From contig CM072527.1 in the NCBI GenBank assembly GCA_036898135.1, positions 5,358,578 through 5,422,577 on the forward strand: a stretch of 64,000 nt of DNA. The letters are read 5' to 3'. Shown piece by piece: positions 46,076 through 58,425 of this stretch. Position numbers and translations under genes: made by a program. This DNA comes from Oncomelania hupensis. Its lineage: Eukaryota; Mollusca; Gastropoda; Littorinimorpha; Pomatiopsidae. How positions within the stretch are numbered: position 1 is the stretch's first letter; every line of letters begins with the position of its first letter. Under the pieces are notes generated by a model. The model was given only the letters and a program-made list of their open reading frames with translations. It made no database searches and was not told the origin of the DNA.

Positions 46076-46275
46076 TAAAGGTAAAAAGCCTAAATTAAAA
46101 AGAAAAATATCCATATTTTAGTGTACTAAAAAAAAAAAATAAGGGGCCGGGTGAGATTTGAACTTCGGTCGCACTGCATGGTAGGCGAATGGTTTCACTA
46201 ACTAAGCTACCAACGGTTCCTAGAAATACCATCATTTTTTTGGTCTATATGGGAAAACATGCTGAAACCTCAATT
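45694..46275. repeat. (TAA)n / tRNA-like module, copy 1
   Basis: (TAA)n, then GAATATAGAATAATACAA (45763), more (TAA)n with a few ATTATT inversions, AAATTAAAGGTAAAAAG (near 46073), a minus-strand tRNA-like block at 46140-46225 (TTGGTAGCTTAGTTAGTG, AAGTTCAAATCTCACC), and TTTTTGGTCTATATGGGAAA (46235). The same order recurs at 46490-46948. Confidence 0.88.
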
Positions 46276-46397
46276 TCGGAATGAGGCTATTACAGTTTGT
46301 GGACATTTTGTTTATTTATTTATCTCAGAAACGGTTAAACGTTCGGTAAGGAAATGTCGTCTAAAACGATTTCGCTGGTTTTGAGCACACAGCAGGC

Positions 46398-46398
<1 letters not shown>

Positions 46399-46487
<89 letters not shown>

Positions 46488-46488
46488 T
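46399..46488. repeat. (CTA)n microsatellite
   Basis: About 30 uninterrupted CTA triplets separating the two TAA/tRNA-like modules. Confidence 0.97.
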
Positions 46489-46489
46489 T

Positions 46490-46948
<459 letters not shown>

Positions 46949-46949
46949 G

Positions 46950-46953
46950 ATTT

Positions 46954-47014
<61 letters not shown>
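46950..47014. repeat. (TAA)n microsatellite
   Basis: Uninterrupted trinucleotide tract that forms the tail of the adjoining minus-strand SINE. Confidence 0.95.
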
Positions 47015-47016
<2 letters not shown>

Positions 47017-47375
47017 GCACTGGATGCTATATACGCGCTTTTCCTGATATCACCAGACTCAAAGAGCGGCGATCTGCACCAACGTACACGCTAACATGTT
47101 TCACCTACTTTCACACACACAGCAAACATCCATCAATCAAATATGTGGTGTAAAGGCAGGGAGATCGCTATTGAAAGACGGAAAGGAAATCGAAATGTTA
47201 TTTTTGACGTTTTAGATTGACTGCATACAATACCATTATTATAAGCCGGGAGGAAATCGGAGTACCCAGAGAAAGCCCTCGTCCCGTACCCAAGTCAAAT
47301 AAGTTGCCCTTTGAGGAATCGAACTAGCGGCTTTCAGCATAGGAAACCGGCAACTAACCCACTGCGCCACGATAC
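47015..47375 (-). mobile_element. tRNA-derived SINE family S3, copy 2
   Basis: The body shares GGATGCTAT, CTCAAAG-GCGGCGATCTG and CGGAGTACCC with 37930-38232. The minus-strand head reads GTGGCGCAGTGGGTTAGTTG and TAGTTCGATTCCTCAAAGG. It contains about 90 bp (47078-47155) absent from copy 1, which is either the complete form or an insertion. Confidence 0.8.
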
Positions 47376-47689
47376 TACTATTACTACTACTATAACACTA
47401 CTGCTACTACTGCTAGTTTAAAACAATATTTAAAAAAAATAAGAAGAAGAATACAATGATTTCTATTGCCCAAATATCTCCCTTGTTTGTTTCTGCCAGT
47501 CGTTGGGAAAGGATGCGTTTGGGACCCCCCTTTTTTCTTGGCCAGCTTAATGAGGTGCCTATCTCCTTATAAATCAATAAATACCTTGTATTTTATTTTA
47601 GCTCTTCTGATCCAATTTTGACACTCATTGTGCATTAATCTCTTAAAGTTGTTTTTATTTAGGCTTGTTGGTCAGACTTGCTAGTTACA

Positions 47690-47888
47690 TTCTTTATCTC
47701 TCCTTTCTCCTCCCAAATGCAATTTTCAAAGTTTCCCCCAGCATGTGATTACTGTTCGTTTTCCTTGAGTTTTTGGGTATCTTTACTTTCTTGAGTTCTC
47801 CCCTTTTGTTCTGTTTGAATGTCCCCTCCCCTATATTCTCTCTGTCTCTCTGTCTCTCTCTCTCTCTGTCTCTCTGTCTCTCTCTCTC

Positions 47889-47960
<72 letters not shown>

Positions 47961-48859
47961 CTTTTCGTCTTTTCTCTTTTCCTCCCATTCCACCCACCCT
48001 CCTTCTACCCCTTTCTATCTCTCTCCCTCTCTCTCTCTTCTTTTTTTTTTCTCTCAAATTTTCTTTCGTTCTTTAATAACATTCTTTACGTTTAATTTTG
48101 CCATCAACAACGTAATTCAATTTTTTAATTGGCTCTTTTCTCTATTTCGTAATCCTTTCTGTTGTTCTCTTTTCTGGTTATTTTCTTTCTTCTGTCCGTT
48201 TATTTCCTTCCCTTTTTGTCTTTTACCTCTCTCTTGCTTTCTGTCTTTCAACGCCGTTTATATTCGTTTAGTCTTTCTAGATTGTCGTCTTTATTTCCTG
48301 TCTTTTATATTTCTTCATCGTCTTCGTACTTTTTGTCTGTATGCATGTATGTTTCTTTCCTTCTTTCTTTCGGTCTTTCCTTGTTATTCTTTGTTGTCTT
48401 CGCATTTTCTTTGTTTTCACTCCTGTTTCTTATCCTGTATATTTTCTTTGTTTTCTTTCTATGTGCTGCTGTAACCGTTTCTCATCGTCCTTGTACTTTC
48501 TAACATTTCTTTTTATTTCTTTATTTCTTTCTCTCTTTCTTTCTGTCCGTCTTTTCTATTTCCTCGTACTGTCTTTCTTTGTTTTCACTTGTTTTTTATC
48601 CTGTATTTTTTTTTTGGTTTTCTTTCTATGTGCTGCTGTAACCTTTCTTCATCGTCTTTGTACTTTATTTCTAACATTTCTTTTCTTTTCTTTCTTTCTT
48701 TCTTTCTGTCCGTCCTTTCTATCTCCTCGTACTTTTTTCCACTTCTCTTTCTTATTCTGTAATATTTTGCTTACATATGTTAAATATTCTATTATCGTTT
48801 CGTTGCTCCCCCCCCCCTCTCTCTCTCTTTCTCTCTCTCTCTGTATCTATCTCTCTCTG

Positions 48860-48919
<60 letters not shown>

Positions 48920-49070
48920 TATTAAAAGTTTCATTTTTCTTTCATCCTTTTCTCTTCGTTTATAATTCTGTCTTTCTTCCTTTCTTTCTCTTTCTTTCCT
49001 ACTCAATCTTTTCTTTCAATGGTATCCTTTTATTTTCTTTTTTAAGTCTTATATTCTTTGTGATCCTTTC
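47690..49070. repeat. Polypyrimidine tract with 167-bp repeats and (CT)n blocks
   Basis: About 1.4 kb of T/C-rich plus strand. (CT)n blocks lie at 47887-47957 and 48862-48915. Between 48270 and 48745 a 167-bp unit recurs about three times (ATGTGCTGCTGTAACC at 48461 and 48628). Frames of up to 233 codons over it are Phe/Leu/Ser-rich artefacts. Confidence 0.85.
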
Positions 49071-49431
49071 TTTTGTTCTCCATGCAAATAATTTGCAGTT
49101 GGTTTGTAAGTCCTGACGAAGCGTTTCAATGCAAAACGTGTACGGAGAATCTTTCAATCTGGTCTCTTTTATCTCCTTTCAACCTGTTGTCTCGTCTTCC
49201 ATCGATTTATTTTTCGTCGAAGGTATGTGCGATCTTAAGACAACAACAAGAAAAAAAAGTTGATACTTTCATAATGTTCTTTCAAAAATTAATATTTTTG
49301 TGGCCTCTCGATTATGTTGTAGTTTATGGATTCTGGCACTTTATTCCTCTGTTATAATCTTTTGGAATAATTTTTTTTGTGGGGTGGGGGTGGGGTTGGA
49401 GGAGTTAATAATGTGTGTTATTTAAAGATAT

Positions 49432-49830
49432 TTGAATGTTAGAACCTGTCAAAGGGTACTGAGACATTTCAATGTTAGAACCTGTCAAAGGATACTGGAG
49501 ACATTTCAATGTTAGAACCTGTCAAAGGGTACTGGAGACATTTCAATGTTAGAACCTGTCAAAGGGTACTGGAGACATTTCAATGTTAGAACCTGTCAAA
49601 GGATACTGGAGACATTTCAATGTTAGAACCTGTCAAAGGGTACTGGAGACATTTCAATGTTAGAACCTGTCAAAGGGTACTGGAGACATTTCAATGTTAG
49701 AACCTGTCAAAGGATACTGGAGACATTTCAATGTTAGAACCTGTCAAAGGGTACTGAGACATTTTAATGTTAGAACCTGTCAAAGGGTACTGGAGACATT
49801 TCAATGTTAGAACCTGTCAAAGGGAACTAG
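49432..49830. repeat. 37-bp minisatellite, about 10-11 units
   Basis: The unit AATGTTAGAACCTGTCAAAG plus GGTACTGGAGACATTTC repeats every 37 bp. Variants are GGATACT and a 36-bp unit lacking one G. It ends directly at the left flank of element E2. Confidence 0.96.
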
Positions 49831-49831
49831 C

Positions 49832-50375
49832 ACTTATTTAAAGGGATTCACTTTTACCACGCCCCCTCGACAGAACCTATTAACATTCACAGTGATTATT
49901 GCTCTTCAAAAAAAACTTACAACAGCAACAAATAATAAATTTCGAAAATACCCTTTTTTATGAATACATTCCGTATATACACTGCTCGTAAGATTTTTCG
50001 TTTTACGTTGATAAAATAGACCATACCCCACCCAAGACATCAAAGACGCATTCTTCAAACAGCGTGGTTCGCTCAGAAATACGGTCAAAGGTCACACGGC
50101 TATGGCATCGATGTACCGTTAAAACAGGGCCAATCACTCCCTGTTAGAATGCTAAAACCGAAAATGGAAAATTCAAATGTTAACGGCTGGTTTGAGCAAG
50201 GAAAGCCCCCTTTATCATTGTGTAATGTCATAACAATGCGAATTTAGAGTAAACGCGTTTTCGTCAAAAGGTAAACAAACCCTTCTAATTGGAGCCTGTT
50301 AAGCTTTGATTTTGTGTGACTTTTATGTCTTCCATTATGTGTTCATTTGAAGCCTGGATAAAAGTTTCTTTTTTG
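49832..50375. mobile_element. Element E2: relative of E1 without an expanded array
   Basis: Left and right unique segments match E1 (10605-13170). Where E1 holds about 30 copies of the 58-bp unit, E2 has a single related stretch at about 50099-50140: CTATGGCATC and GTTAAAACAGGGCCAATCAC, against CTATCATC and ATTAAACAGGCAAAATCAC in E1. No open frame and no clear terminal repeat are seen. Confidence 0.68.
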
Positions 50376-50500
50376 TTTGTGTGTTTATATTTGGCGAGGG
50401 GTGAGGGGTGAGGTTGTTGTGTAAACCATTAATAATGTAACAATTCTAGCAAGTGAATGAAGCTACCAGGTTAAAGACAAAAGCTCCTTTTTTAAGTTTA

Positions 50501-50832
50501 CATCCTATCCTATCCCGTAACTCGGAAGTCGTAGGGGCACCGCAGATGATCGTTTAACCAGCGTACTCCATCTTTACCTGTTCTCAGCAACCCTGATTGT
50601 TTCGCTCAGTGTCAAACCAGTCCATTCTCGAATGTTGTCCTCCCACCTCTTTTTCGGTCTCCCTCTTCTTCTACCTCCTTGCACTGTGCCTTGCAGGATG
50701 GTCTTTGCAAGGCCTGATGATCTGGTGACGTGGCCATACCATCGGAGTTTCCGTTTTTTCACCACTGTGAGCAGGTCATCGTGTTGTGTCATGGTCTGTC
50801 GGACTTCGTCGTTGGTGATATGCTGGGTATAG
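50501..50832 (-). mobile_element. LINE 3' end fragment (copy G)
   Basis: TATCCTATCC tail at the left, then the reverse complement of the family end. The minus strand reads LLTVVKKRKLRWYGHVTRSS, LAKTILQGTVQGGRRRGRPK, KRWEDNIREWTGLTLSETIR without a break, the best-preserved C-terminus in the window. 5'-truncated at about 50832. Confidence 0.94.
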
Positions 50833-51227
50833 TTTACATAATTGTTGAAATTCCAACACTTTCTTACTTATGTTTCTTCATCTCATTTGCAATGTGCATT
50901 CTCTTGCTTCCTTTACTTATTCTCCATGTTTGCGTTTGTTTCGGTCTTCGTGCTCTTTTCTTTTTCCATTGTTCTAATTTAGTTCTTTCTTTTATCTCTC
51001 CCAATCTTCATTTTAGTTTGTATCCTTAGTGTTCTTAAATCGTTTATGGCCTTTTATAAACATCTCTTTCCATTGTTGTTTTTGTTGCTGTTGAGTGTTC
51101 TTAAATAGTTCATTGCCCTGTAAAAACAACTAAAGATTTATTTCTTAAATCCTCTTGTTCTTAAGGTTGTTGTCATTGTTGTTCTTCTTTGTTGTATTTG
51201 TTTGTTTATTTGTTTGTTGTTTTTCTT

Positions 51228-51274
51228 TCTTCTACTTCTTCTTTTTCTTCTTCTTCCTCTTCTTCTTCTACTTC

Positions 51275-51306
<32 letters not shown>

Positions 51307-51312
51307 CTTCTC
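51228..51312. repeat. (CTT)n microsatellite
   Basis: CTT/TCT trinucleotide tract with CTA interruptions. Confidence 0.93.
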
Positions 51313-52039
51313 CCCCTCCTTCGTTCTCCCCTCTTCTTCTAGCTTGCTGCTTCCTTCGTCCATTGTTGATTTTCATTTTTGCTTTTGTTCTCAGTATTCT
51401 TAGATCGTCGTTTGTGGCTCTTTCATGATTTTGTTTTTGCATTTCTTCTTGCCCTCTCCCTGTTCTGTGACTGAGTAATCACATTTTCAACTCTCTGTAG
51501 GCCGCAGCCTCTATTAGCAAGTCTGGAAATTATTTTCTTTTCCACACAGGTCTGAAAACACTTTGATATAGTTGGGAATAAGAACGGACCCAATGTCGGC
51601 TGTCTGTCGGTAATTCGGTCCGTCGTGCCCTTTCTCCACAACCAAAGGACTGGATTTATTCCAACGTCATAAGACCATTACCAGGTTTAGTGACCAGCTT
51701 TCAGTGCCATCGTATTTACTCTTTCTCAAAGGTTTACTGATTAACATTTTTTTATCTAAACACGTTTGCTCAATATCGCCAACAACAACAACAAAACAAC
51801 TGAAGCAATTTTCTTAATTTTTGGTTTACAACACAAACCATTTTGTAGATGGCAATTGGTTGGTCGGTCGGACAATCTATAAGCGCTATTTGGTTTGGTG
51901 TTGACAACAAGTGTTTTGCACTATCAACACGACAACAAGAAAAACAAGCAAACAAACATTACTTCACCAATTTGTATTTTACCCTGCAAGTACTCTGCCT
52001 TGTGGGTTCGGGCAATGAACAGAATAGATCCAACGTTTC

Positions 52040-55000
52040 CCCGGCGTGTCGTAAGAGGCGACTAACAGGGGTGATGTCAGCACGGCATCACTGGGTGGAT
52101 GTGTTCTACACAGAAGTCACCGGCTAGGACGGAGGAACCTCATGTTACTACAGGTTCAACGACCACGTGCTCGGGGCGAAGGCGAGCCACGCTGTACTCG
52201 TGGATTTCGGCTGTGGCCAACAGCCTGGGGAGGATTGGGCCCTGCCAGGTCTTTCTTGACCAAGATACACCCTATGATGAAACGATCCACTCTCTCCATA
52301 CCGGATCAGTCGTCGCCTGGGTCACAAAGGACCGCGCCTTCCGTTGGCCACCAGGACGGAGGTGATAAGTGTGCTACTGATGGACAACTTAGCAGGATCC
52401 GCACGAGAGACAACATCGTAATAGGAATCTGGAATGTCAGGACTCTAAATGCGGAGAAAACATTTGAAGAACTGGACCACGAGCTGGACAACTATCAATG
52501 GAACCTTTTAGGTATCAGCAAACTGCGCTGGAAAGGCCTAGGTGAAACAACGACAGACAAAGGCTACAAGCATTATTTCAGCGGGAGAGATGACAGGCAC
52601 GAACACAGCGTTGGATTCTTGGTCCACAAAGATATTCTAGCCAAGGTCATGGGATGCCGCCCAGTCTCCAGTAGACTCATTAACCATCCGTATGAGAGCA
52701 ACTTTCACCATCACCATCACCTAGGCTTATGCCCCAGCATCAGACTATGACGACAGCGAAGTGGAGGATTTTTATGAAAATGTACAAGTTGTCCTTGACC
52801 AAGTGCCGAAGACCGACATAGTCATAGTCAGGTGCAAGGCGACTGGAATGCCAAGATTGGCCAAGATGCGCACAACAAATGGGGAGACACATGTGGACCC
52901 CATTGCAACAACGAGACAAATGTCAAGAGTCTAAGACTCTTGGAATTTGCCAGATACAACAATCTGATACTGGCAATCACGCTTGGTCTCCACAAAAAAT
53001 CCAGACGATGGACATGACCCAGTCCCAGCGGTAAGCATCCAGATTGACTACCTCATGGTCAAGACACGCTTCAGATCAGGCATCAACATTGGCAGGACAC
53101 GCACTTTTCCTGGAGCAGATATCGGAAGAAGAACACTTTACTTTACATTATATTTACTTCACATTGGTGAGGTAATGTTTGTTTGCTTGTTATGTCCTCC
53201 GGCTCCACCTCACGACAGTGAAAACAGCAAAAGTGCACCAGATTGAAGTTCGACTCGGACAAACTGCAAGACCCGGAGGTGGCAGAAATATTCCAAGCCA
53301 TACAATTGGAGGAAAATTTGCATTACTGCTCAGTTTGGGAGCTGGTGAAGTAGATGTCAACCCCATGACCATCACCTTCAACTCAGCTGTGACAGATGCC
53401 GCCACTGCATGAGAACATTAGCAAGCACCGCCCAAAGAAGAAACCGCGGATCACACCTGAACATTTGGACCTGTGTGATAAAAGAAGAGAGATGACAAAG
53501 AAAAAGAACACCTCACAGGGAGCTGATGTCTACCGAAAAATCAAAAATGACATCCGTAAAGGCATGCGCACAGCAAAGGAGAACTGGACAGAAGAGCAAT
53601 GCCACGAAATAGAGAACAGACTGAACAAGAACAACAGCAAGAAGGCTTAGCAGACTGTATAGCGCTTGACAAGTGTTAAACTGCCCAAGGTCTCCACGAT
53701 CCAAAGCAAGCCTGGCATATGCATTACAGAAGAACAAGAAGTCTTGGATAGATGGACAAAGTACTGCTTTGACCTTTACAACCACACACGAAACATATCC
53801 TTAGAACAGAGAAGAGGAAGAAATCATTCCAATTCTTTGAGAAGAAGTTGAGGCAACAGTGCAATCACTGAAGAAGGGGAAGTCAATCGGAGTGGAAAAA
53901 ATACCTGCGGAACTGCTTCAATCAGGAGGAGAAGTGATGATAGAAGCCCTCACCAATATCTGTAACAAGATCTGGCAGAGTTGGGAGTGGCCTATACTAT
54001 GGACCTAGTTGCTTGTCATCACTCTTCCAAAAAAGGGTAACCTTCGGGAGTGTGAAAATTACCCCACCAACTCCCTCATCAGCCATCCCAGCAAGGTCCT
54101 CCAGAAAATAATACTCAACAGTTTGAAACCCCAAGCTGAACAAATCATAGCTGAAGAACAAGCAGGATTCAGGGCAGGGCGAAGTATTACTGAACAGATC
54201 TTCGACCTCAGAATAATCTGCGATAAATACCTACAGCATCAATAACATCTATATTAATGTGTTTGCAGACATCAAGAAAGCTTTTGACCGAGTCTGGCAT
54301 GCAGCTCTGTGGGCAACCATGAGAGTATACAACATCCGCCCTAAAATTATTTAAGTCATCAAAAGCTTGTATGACAAGGCCACAAAAGCGCCATCGAATA
54401 CTGGTTCAGAACAATCGGTGTGCGTTAAGGATGTCTACTCTCTCCAACACTCTTCAACATCTTCCTAGAGCGCATCATGTCAAATGCCCTTGCAGATCAC
54501 GAAGGCACAGTCAGTATAGGGGGTAGAGCAATCTCCAACCTCCGTTTTGCGGATGATATTGATGGATTACATTACATTACATGGTTATTGCTTTAGGTCC
54601 AGCGGACTCTTCCGAGCCAAATCAGGACCATATTGGCTGGAGAGGAACAAGAACTTGAACAGCTGGTACAGAGGCTTGACACTACCTCCAGAGCCTATGG
54701 AATGGAGATAAGCGCAGATAAGATCGGAATGATGACCAACAACACCAATTGCATCAACATGGACATCAAAATCCAAGCCTATGGGTACCGACAAGAAGTC
54801 CTCTCCAGTATAGCACAAACAACTGCGGCCCTGACAAAGTTAAGCCCATTTGGAAAGACAGGACCATCAGTCTACATTCCAAGGTAAGGTTGCTGCGCTC
54901 CCTTGTCATCTTTATCTTCCTTTACGCTTGCGAAACATTGGCCCTCACAGCAGATATACAATGAAGAATACAAAGCATGGAGATGAGATGCTACAAAAGA

Positions 55001-55357
55001 CTTCTGTCCATTTCTTATACCCAGCACATCACCAACAACGAAGTTCACACAAGCCACTGGACAACACGATAACATGCTCACAGTGGTGAAGAAACGGAAA
55101 CTCCGATGGTATGGTAACGTCACCCGAGCATTAGGCCTTGCGAAGACCATCCTGCAAGGCACGGTGCAAGGATACAGAAGAAGAGGGAGACCGAAAAAGA
55201 GGTGGGAGGACAACATTCGAGAATAGACTGGCTTGACACTGAGCGAAGCCACGAGGGTTGCTGAGGACAGAGAAAGATTGAGCACGCTGGTTAAACGATC
55301 ATCTGTGGTGACCCAGCGACCTTCAAGTTACGGGATATGATAGAATAGGATAGGCAA
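52040..55357 (+). mobile_element. Non-LTR retrotransposon, near full-length but decayed (copy H)
   Basis: The longest LINE copy. A leader (about 52040-52400) is followed by an APE endonuclease start IGIWNVRTLN (52421), LLGISKLRWKGLGETTTDKG, VGFLVHKDILAKVMGCRPVS, then after a frameshift VQGDWNAKIGQDA (about 52830-52870) and QIDYLMVKTRF. The expected SDH-type end of the endonuclease near 53125-53210 is replaced by unrelated sequence. RT blocks follow: LPKKGNLRECENY, EEQAGFRAGRSITEQIFDLR (about 54150-54210), DIKKAFDRVWHAALWATMRV (about 54270-54330) and FADDIDG near 54546-54566, which is split by an R1 insertion. The C-terminus reads KKRKLRWYGNVTRALGLAKT, and the copy ends with GGGATATGATAGAATAGG. 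Many stops and shifts. No LTRs. RTE/RTEX-like by motif recognition. Confidence 0.93.
54566..54632 (-). mobile_element. R1 fragment inserted in the LINE RT motif
   Basis: TTACATTACATTACATGG then TTTAGGTCCAGCGGACTC to AATCAGGACCATA splits GATGGA from TTGGCTGGAG in the RT sequence that is continuous in copy B (near 6670). Only about 65 bp of the R1 3' end is present, consistent with 5' truncation on insertion. Confidence 0.88.
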
Positions 55358-55801
55358 ATACTTTAACTATACTCAGCCTGTGGAGTCATTTTCAAATGTG
55401 CCCTTTCTTAAGGGACAAGGCCGTTGAGGTCTATCATTTTCTTAAAATTCTGTTGTGCTGTATCTCAAAATAGCCTAAATAGATTTTGATACATTTTTAC
55501 CTAAATGTTAACTTGCAGATAATTCAAAAATATTGCATCGTCCCATGTTTTCAGTTTGCGTTTAAAAAAAAATGATAACCTGCAATAGGGCAGCTTTACA
55601 AAAGTCAATACTTTTGAAAATGCAGTGTTAAATGTGTGTGAGTGTGTGTTTGAGTATGGGTGTGTGTGCTTGTGTGTATGTGGAAATACATTTGAATGGC
55701 CTTACATCTTGTGTTTTTTTTTTACATTTAAATTTCTTCATTGGATTGTTGTCCTTTGTGACTTGCCTTCCCTCCAACAGCAAAACAAAACATCTGAACT
55801 G

Positions 55802-55845
<44 letters not shown>

Positions 55846-57215
55846 TATACACATAAAGCGCACACCCACGCGCCTACTAACGCATTCACATACACACATG
55901 TAGCCACGTACACTCTCAATCCAGCTCACATATACACTTACACACTCACCAACATACACTCTTCAGCACGCACACACACAAGTGTAACACACACTCACAA
56001 CCAAAAACGTTTTAAAAAAAATCAAATCCGGTCACAACATAACAGTTCAACGAATTCAACAAAGAAGACAAAATACAACAAAAAACAAAACACGCCGAGA
56101 TGAGTCCAAATTGAAACAACACAAAACAAAACTGTGTCTTTGAGTAATCAGTTTCCTTCAAAAACTAAACTCCACCTACAGTCATGCACTTGCCCTGCAG
56201 ATGTCATGGAGGACAGTTTATATTTTTCTACCTCTAACCCAGCAGTTACTGTCCGGCTAATTGCTCTCTCTCTGTCTCTCTCTCTCTCCCTTCCCCTCAC
56301 TCCTCATCCTTCTTTGTGGTGCTTTTCTCTTTCCTTATTTTTCCATTCCTTTGTTTTTCTTTTCTATTTCTGCTTTGTTCCTTAATCTTCTTATTTCAAT
56401 TCCTTCACTATCTATGATTTGCTTCGTTGAAGGTCATTTCTTTCTTTCTTGGTGACAACGACTTCACTTTGGATATTGAATTGTTGTCACTGGAAAAGGA
56501 TGATGATACTCGCTGCACAATCCGACAGCTAAGGTTTGCAGGTTTAGGCGTTTCTTCTATAGAGTTGTGTTAAGCACACAAAAGAGACTGCCATACACGC
56601 TCGTTTCAGTGGTGCTATTTTTAGAATCGTCCTTGATACTATTAACAGACTTAAATATAAACAAATTACTGCATCAATTTATGTAATTATATTATGAAAA
56701 CCGTACTTTCAAAACAGATTATTTAGTTTACTCAGTTTTATTATGTGTCACGGTGGGCCAACACTGAGATACTAAAAATGATTGTGGACATTGAAATGTG
56801 GGATCTTGCGGCACTTCAAGTTACCATGAGCCTATTCACAACTTTCCGGCAACTCTCATAAAAACTCGTGGGTATCGCCATTATAAATTAAAACGAGGTT
56901 AGCATGAAACCAAGTTCCGGTCTAGCTTGTTTTGCTTTTATCAAAGCTTGATGCGTGACTTTTAAATATGGCAAATTGCCGAAAACGACGATTGTTAGAG
57001 CCAGAAAACGAGTGGGATAAGTATAAAAACGGTGGAGGAAGTACATGCTCAGTGAAAGGATGCAAAAAACAATCGTAGAGGCCTGTATTTGTGGCGACTT
57101 CGGAGGTGCGTCGATCATCGACAGAAAGTGAAACAGGACCTGAAGACTCTTGTAGTTTTCCATAGCTTCGCCGTCGCAACCTTCACAAAACACGAAGTAA
57201 CTGACTATTTTAGGC
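55358..57215. other. Unassigned stretch with short GT, GA and CT tracts
   Basis: No gene recognised. Microsatellites are GT near 55632-55680, (GA)n at 55806-55834, CA words at 55860-55990 and CT near 56265-56288. Frames over them are artefacts. Confidence 0.5.
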
Positions 57216-57420
57216 GAGCGTTGTGGCCAAGCGGGCTAAGGCGGGACTAACTTGCCTCTTCCACAAGCCAGAAACCAATGGTACCTGACAGGTGTGGGTT
57301 CGAGCCAGCATCTGGGCGTTATGTTTTTCGAATATTTTTCAAAAATTCACAAATAATGTTAGGTAGGTAGGGTTTAGGCGCGCCATTGGCGATAGAAAGG
57401 GATAATAAACTGCAGAAAAA
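57216..57420 (+). mobile_element. tRNA-derived SINE with class-II-like head (S6)
   Basis: GTTGTGGCCAAGCGGGCTAA resembles the A-box region of tRNA-Leu/Ser, and GGTGTGGGTTCGAGCCAGC resembles a B box. They are separated by a long, variable-arm-like stretch. A non-tRNA body and an A-rich segment (57414-57421) follow. No second copy is seen in the window. It could be a tRNA pseudogene. Confidence 0.6.
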
Positions 57421-57668
57421 AAATATGTGAGGGTACAATACAGGTGGCCAGTGACACATGTTATTATTCTTGAATATTTGGACATAACTCACTAAAACAC
57501 GCGGAGAAAAAAACCGGAAGTATGTTTCATAGAGGGGATTCCCGTTGGTGCATAGGATAGCAGAAAAGTGTGAATTATGCTAAACTATGCAAAGCAATGC
57601 AATGCGAAGCCACGAACGCGGTGTGTTAGGCTCGTTTGAATGAACGAAGTTTAACGTCAACACCCACC

Positions 57669-57826
57669 ATTGGCGATAGGGCAGATGGGGATAACCCTCC
57701 TAGGAAAGAGGGAGCAGGGACCAAATCAACACTGAGCACCCAGAGCTATCACATTGCTAAGAGGGACAGTGAAAATGGCCACTTTTATGCTGTCTGTCAC
57801 GGGATTGGAATCTGGGTCATCGCCGT
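57669..57826 (-). mobile_element. tRNA-derived SINE family S2, copy 3
   Basis: TTGGCGATAGGGCAGATGGG, ATAACCCTCCTAGG, AAATCAACACTGAGC, ATCACATTGCTAAGAGGGAC and GATTGGAATCTGGGTCATCG match the order of the 44731 and 2621 copies. The head at the right is degraded. Confidence 0.75.
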
Positions 57827-57907
57827 GAGTGTCTATATAAGCCTAAATCCTAAACTATGCACCGCCCTGCTATGCTAAACTATGCGCTGCCCTGCTTTGC
57901 CAGAGTT

Positions 57908-57977
57908 TGCTATGTGATGCTATGCTATAGTATGCTATGTGATGCTATGTTATAGTATGCTATGTGATGCTATGCTA
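57908..57977. repeat. 25-bp tandem repeat, three units
   Basis: TGCTATGTGATGC recurs at 57908, 57933 and 57958, separated by TATGCTATAGTA. Confidence 0.92.
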
Positions 57978-58116
57978 GGAACACAAGTGTGCGTTGCTCG
58001 GTTGTTTGTTTCTCACTTTAACTTACAGACTCCACTGTGCTTGAAACTTCCCCATTCCAGTGGCCACATTGCGTAGCAGAGGCTTACGTATCCCCATCAT
58101 AGGCCGCCCCGTCTCT

Positions 58117-58228
58117 ATCCTATCCTATCCTATTCCGTAACTCGAAAGTCGCTGGGGCACCATAGCTGATTCTTTAACCAGCGTATTCCATCTTTCTCTT
58201 TCCTCAGCAATCCTCATGACTTCGCTTT
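58117..58228 (-). mobile_element. LINE 3' end fragment (copy I)
   Basis: (TATCC)n, then CGTAACTCGAAAGTCG, GGGGCACCATAGCTGA and ATTCCATCTTTCTCTTTCCT, the reverse complement of the family end. Truncated near 58228. Confidence 0.88.
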
Positions 58229-58239
58229 GCCGTCCCTGC

Positions 58240-58425
58240 TACACAGGAAAAACAGGTAATTGTATACAATAGTCTCACGACACGGGAGAGTATAGGCGAC
58301 TACTGGTCACATTATTCTGATACAAGCAAACCAGTTGATGGTAAGGGGAAAATAATATAATGATACGTTGGATCATTCGGTTACTAGTAAGCCGCTCTAC
58401 CAATTGATATACCGGTCCCCTCTGA
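58240..58425 (-). mobile_element. tRNA-derived SINE family S4, diverged copy
   Basis: Shares CACGACAC, GGCGACTACTGG, CAGTTGATGGTAAGGGGAAA and CGGTTACTAGTAAG-CGCTC with 27088-27284. The minus-strand head is GTATATCAATTGGTAGAGCG. It lies between two LINE ends of opposite orientation. Confidence 0.82.

Noticed and set aside
46140..46225. Possible tRNA gene on the minus strand
   Set aside because: A- and B-box-like words exist, but a second, more diverged copy with the same flanks at 46815 indicates a repeat; acceptor stem pairing is poor.
47773..48474. 233-codon Phe/Leu/Ser-rich 'membrane-like' frame
   Set aside because: Product of a polypyrimidine tract and a 167-bp repeat, not a membrane protein.
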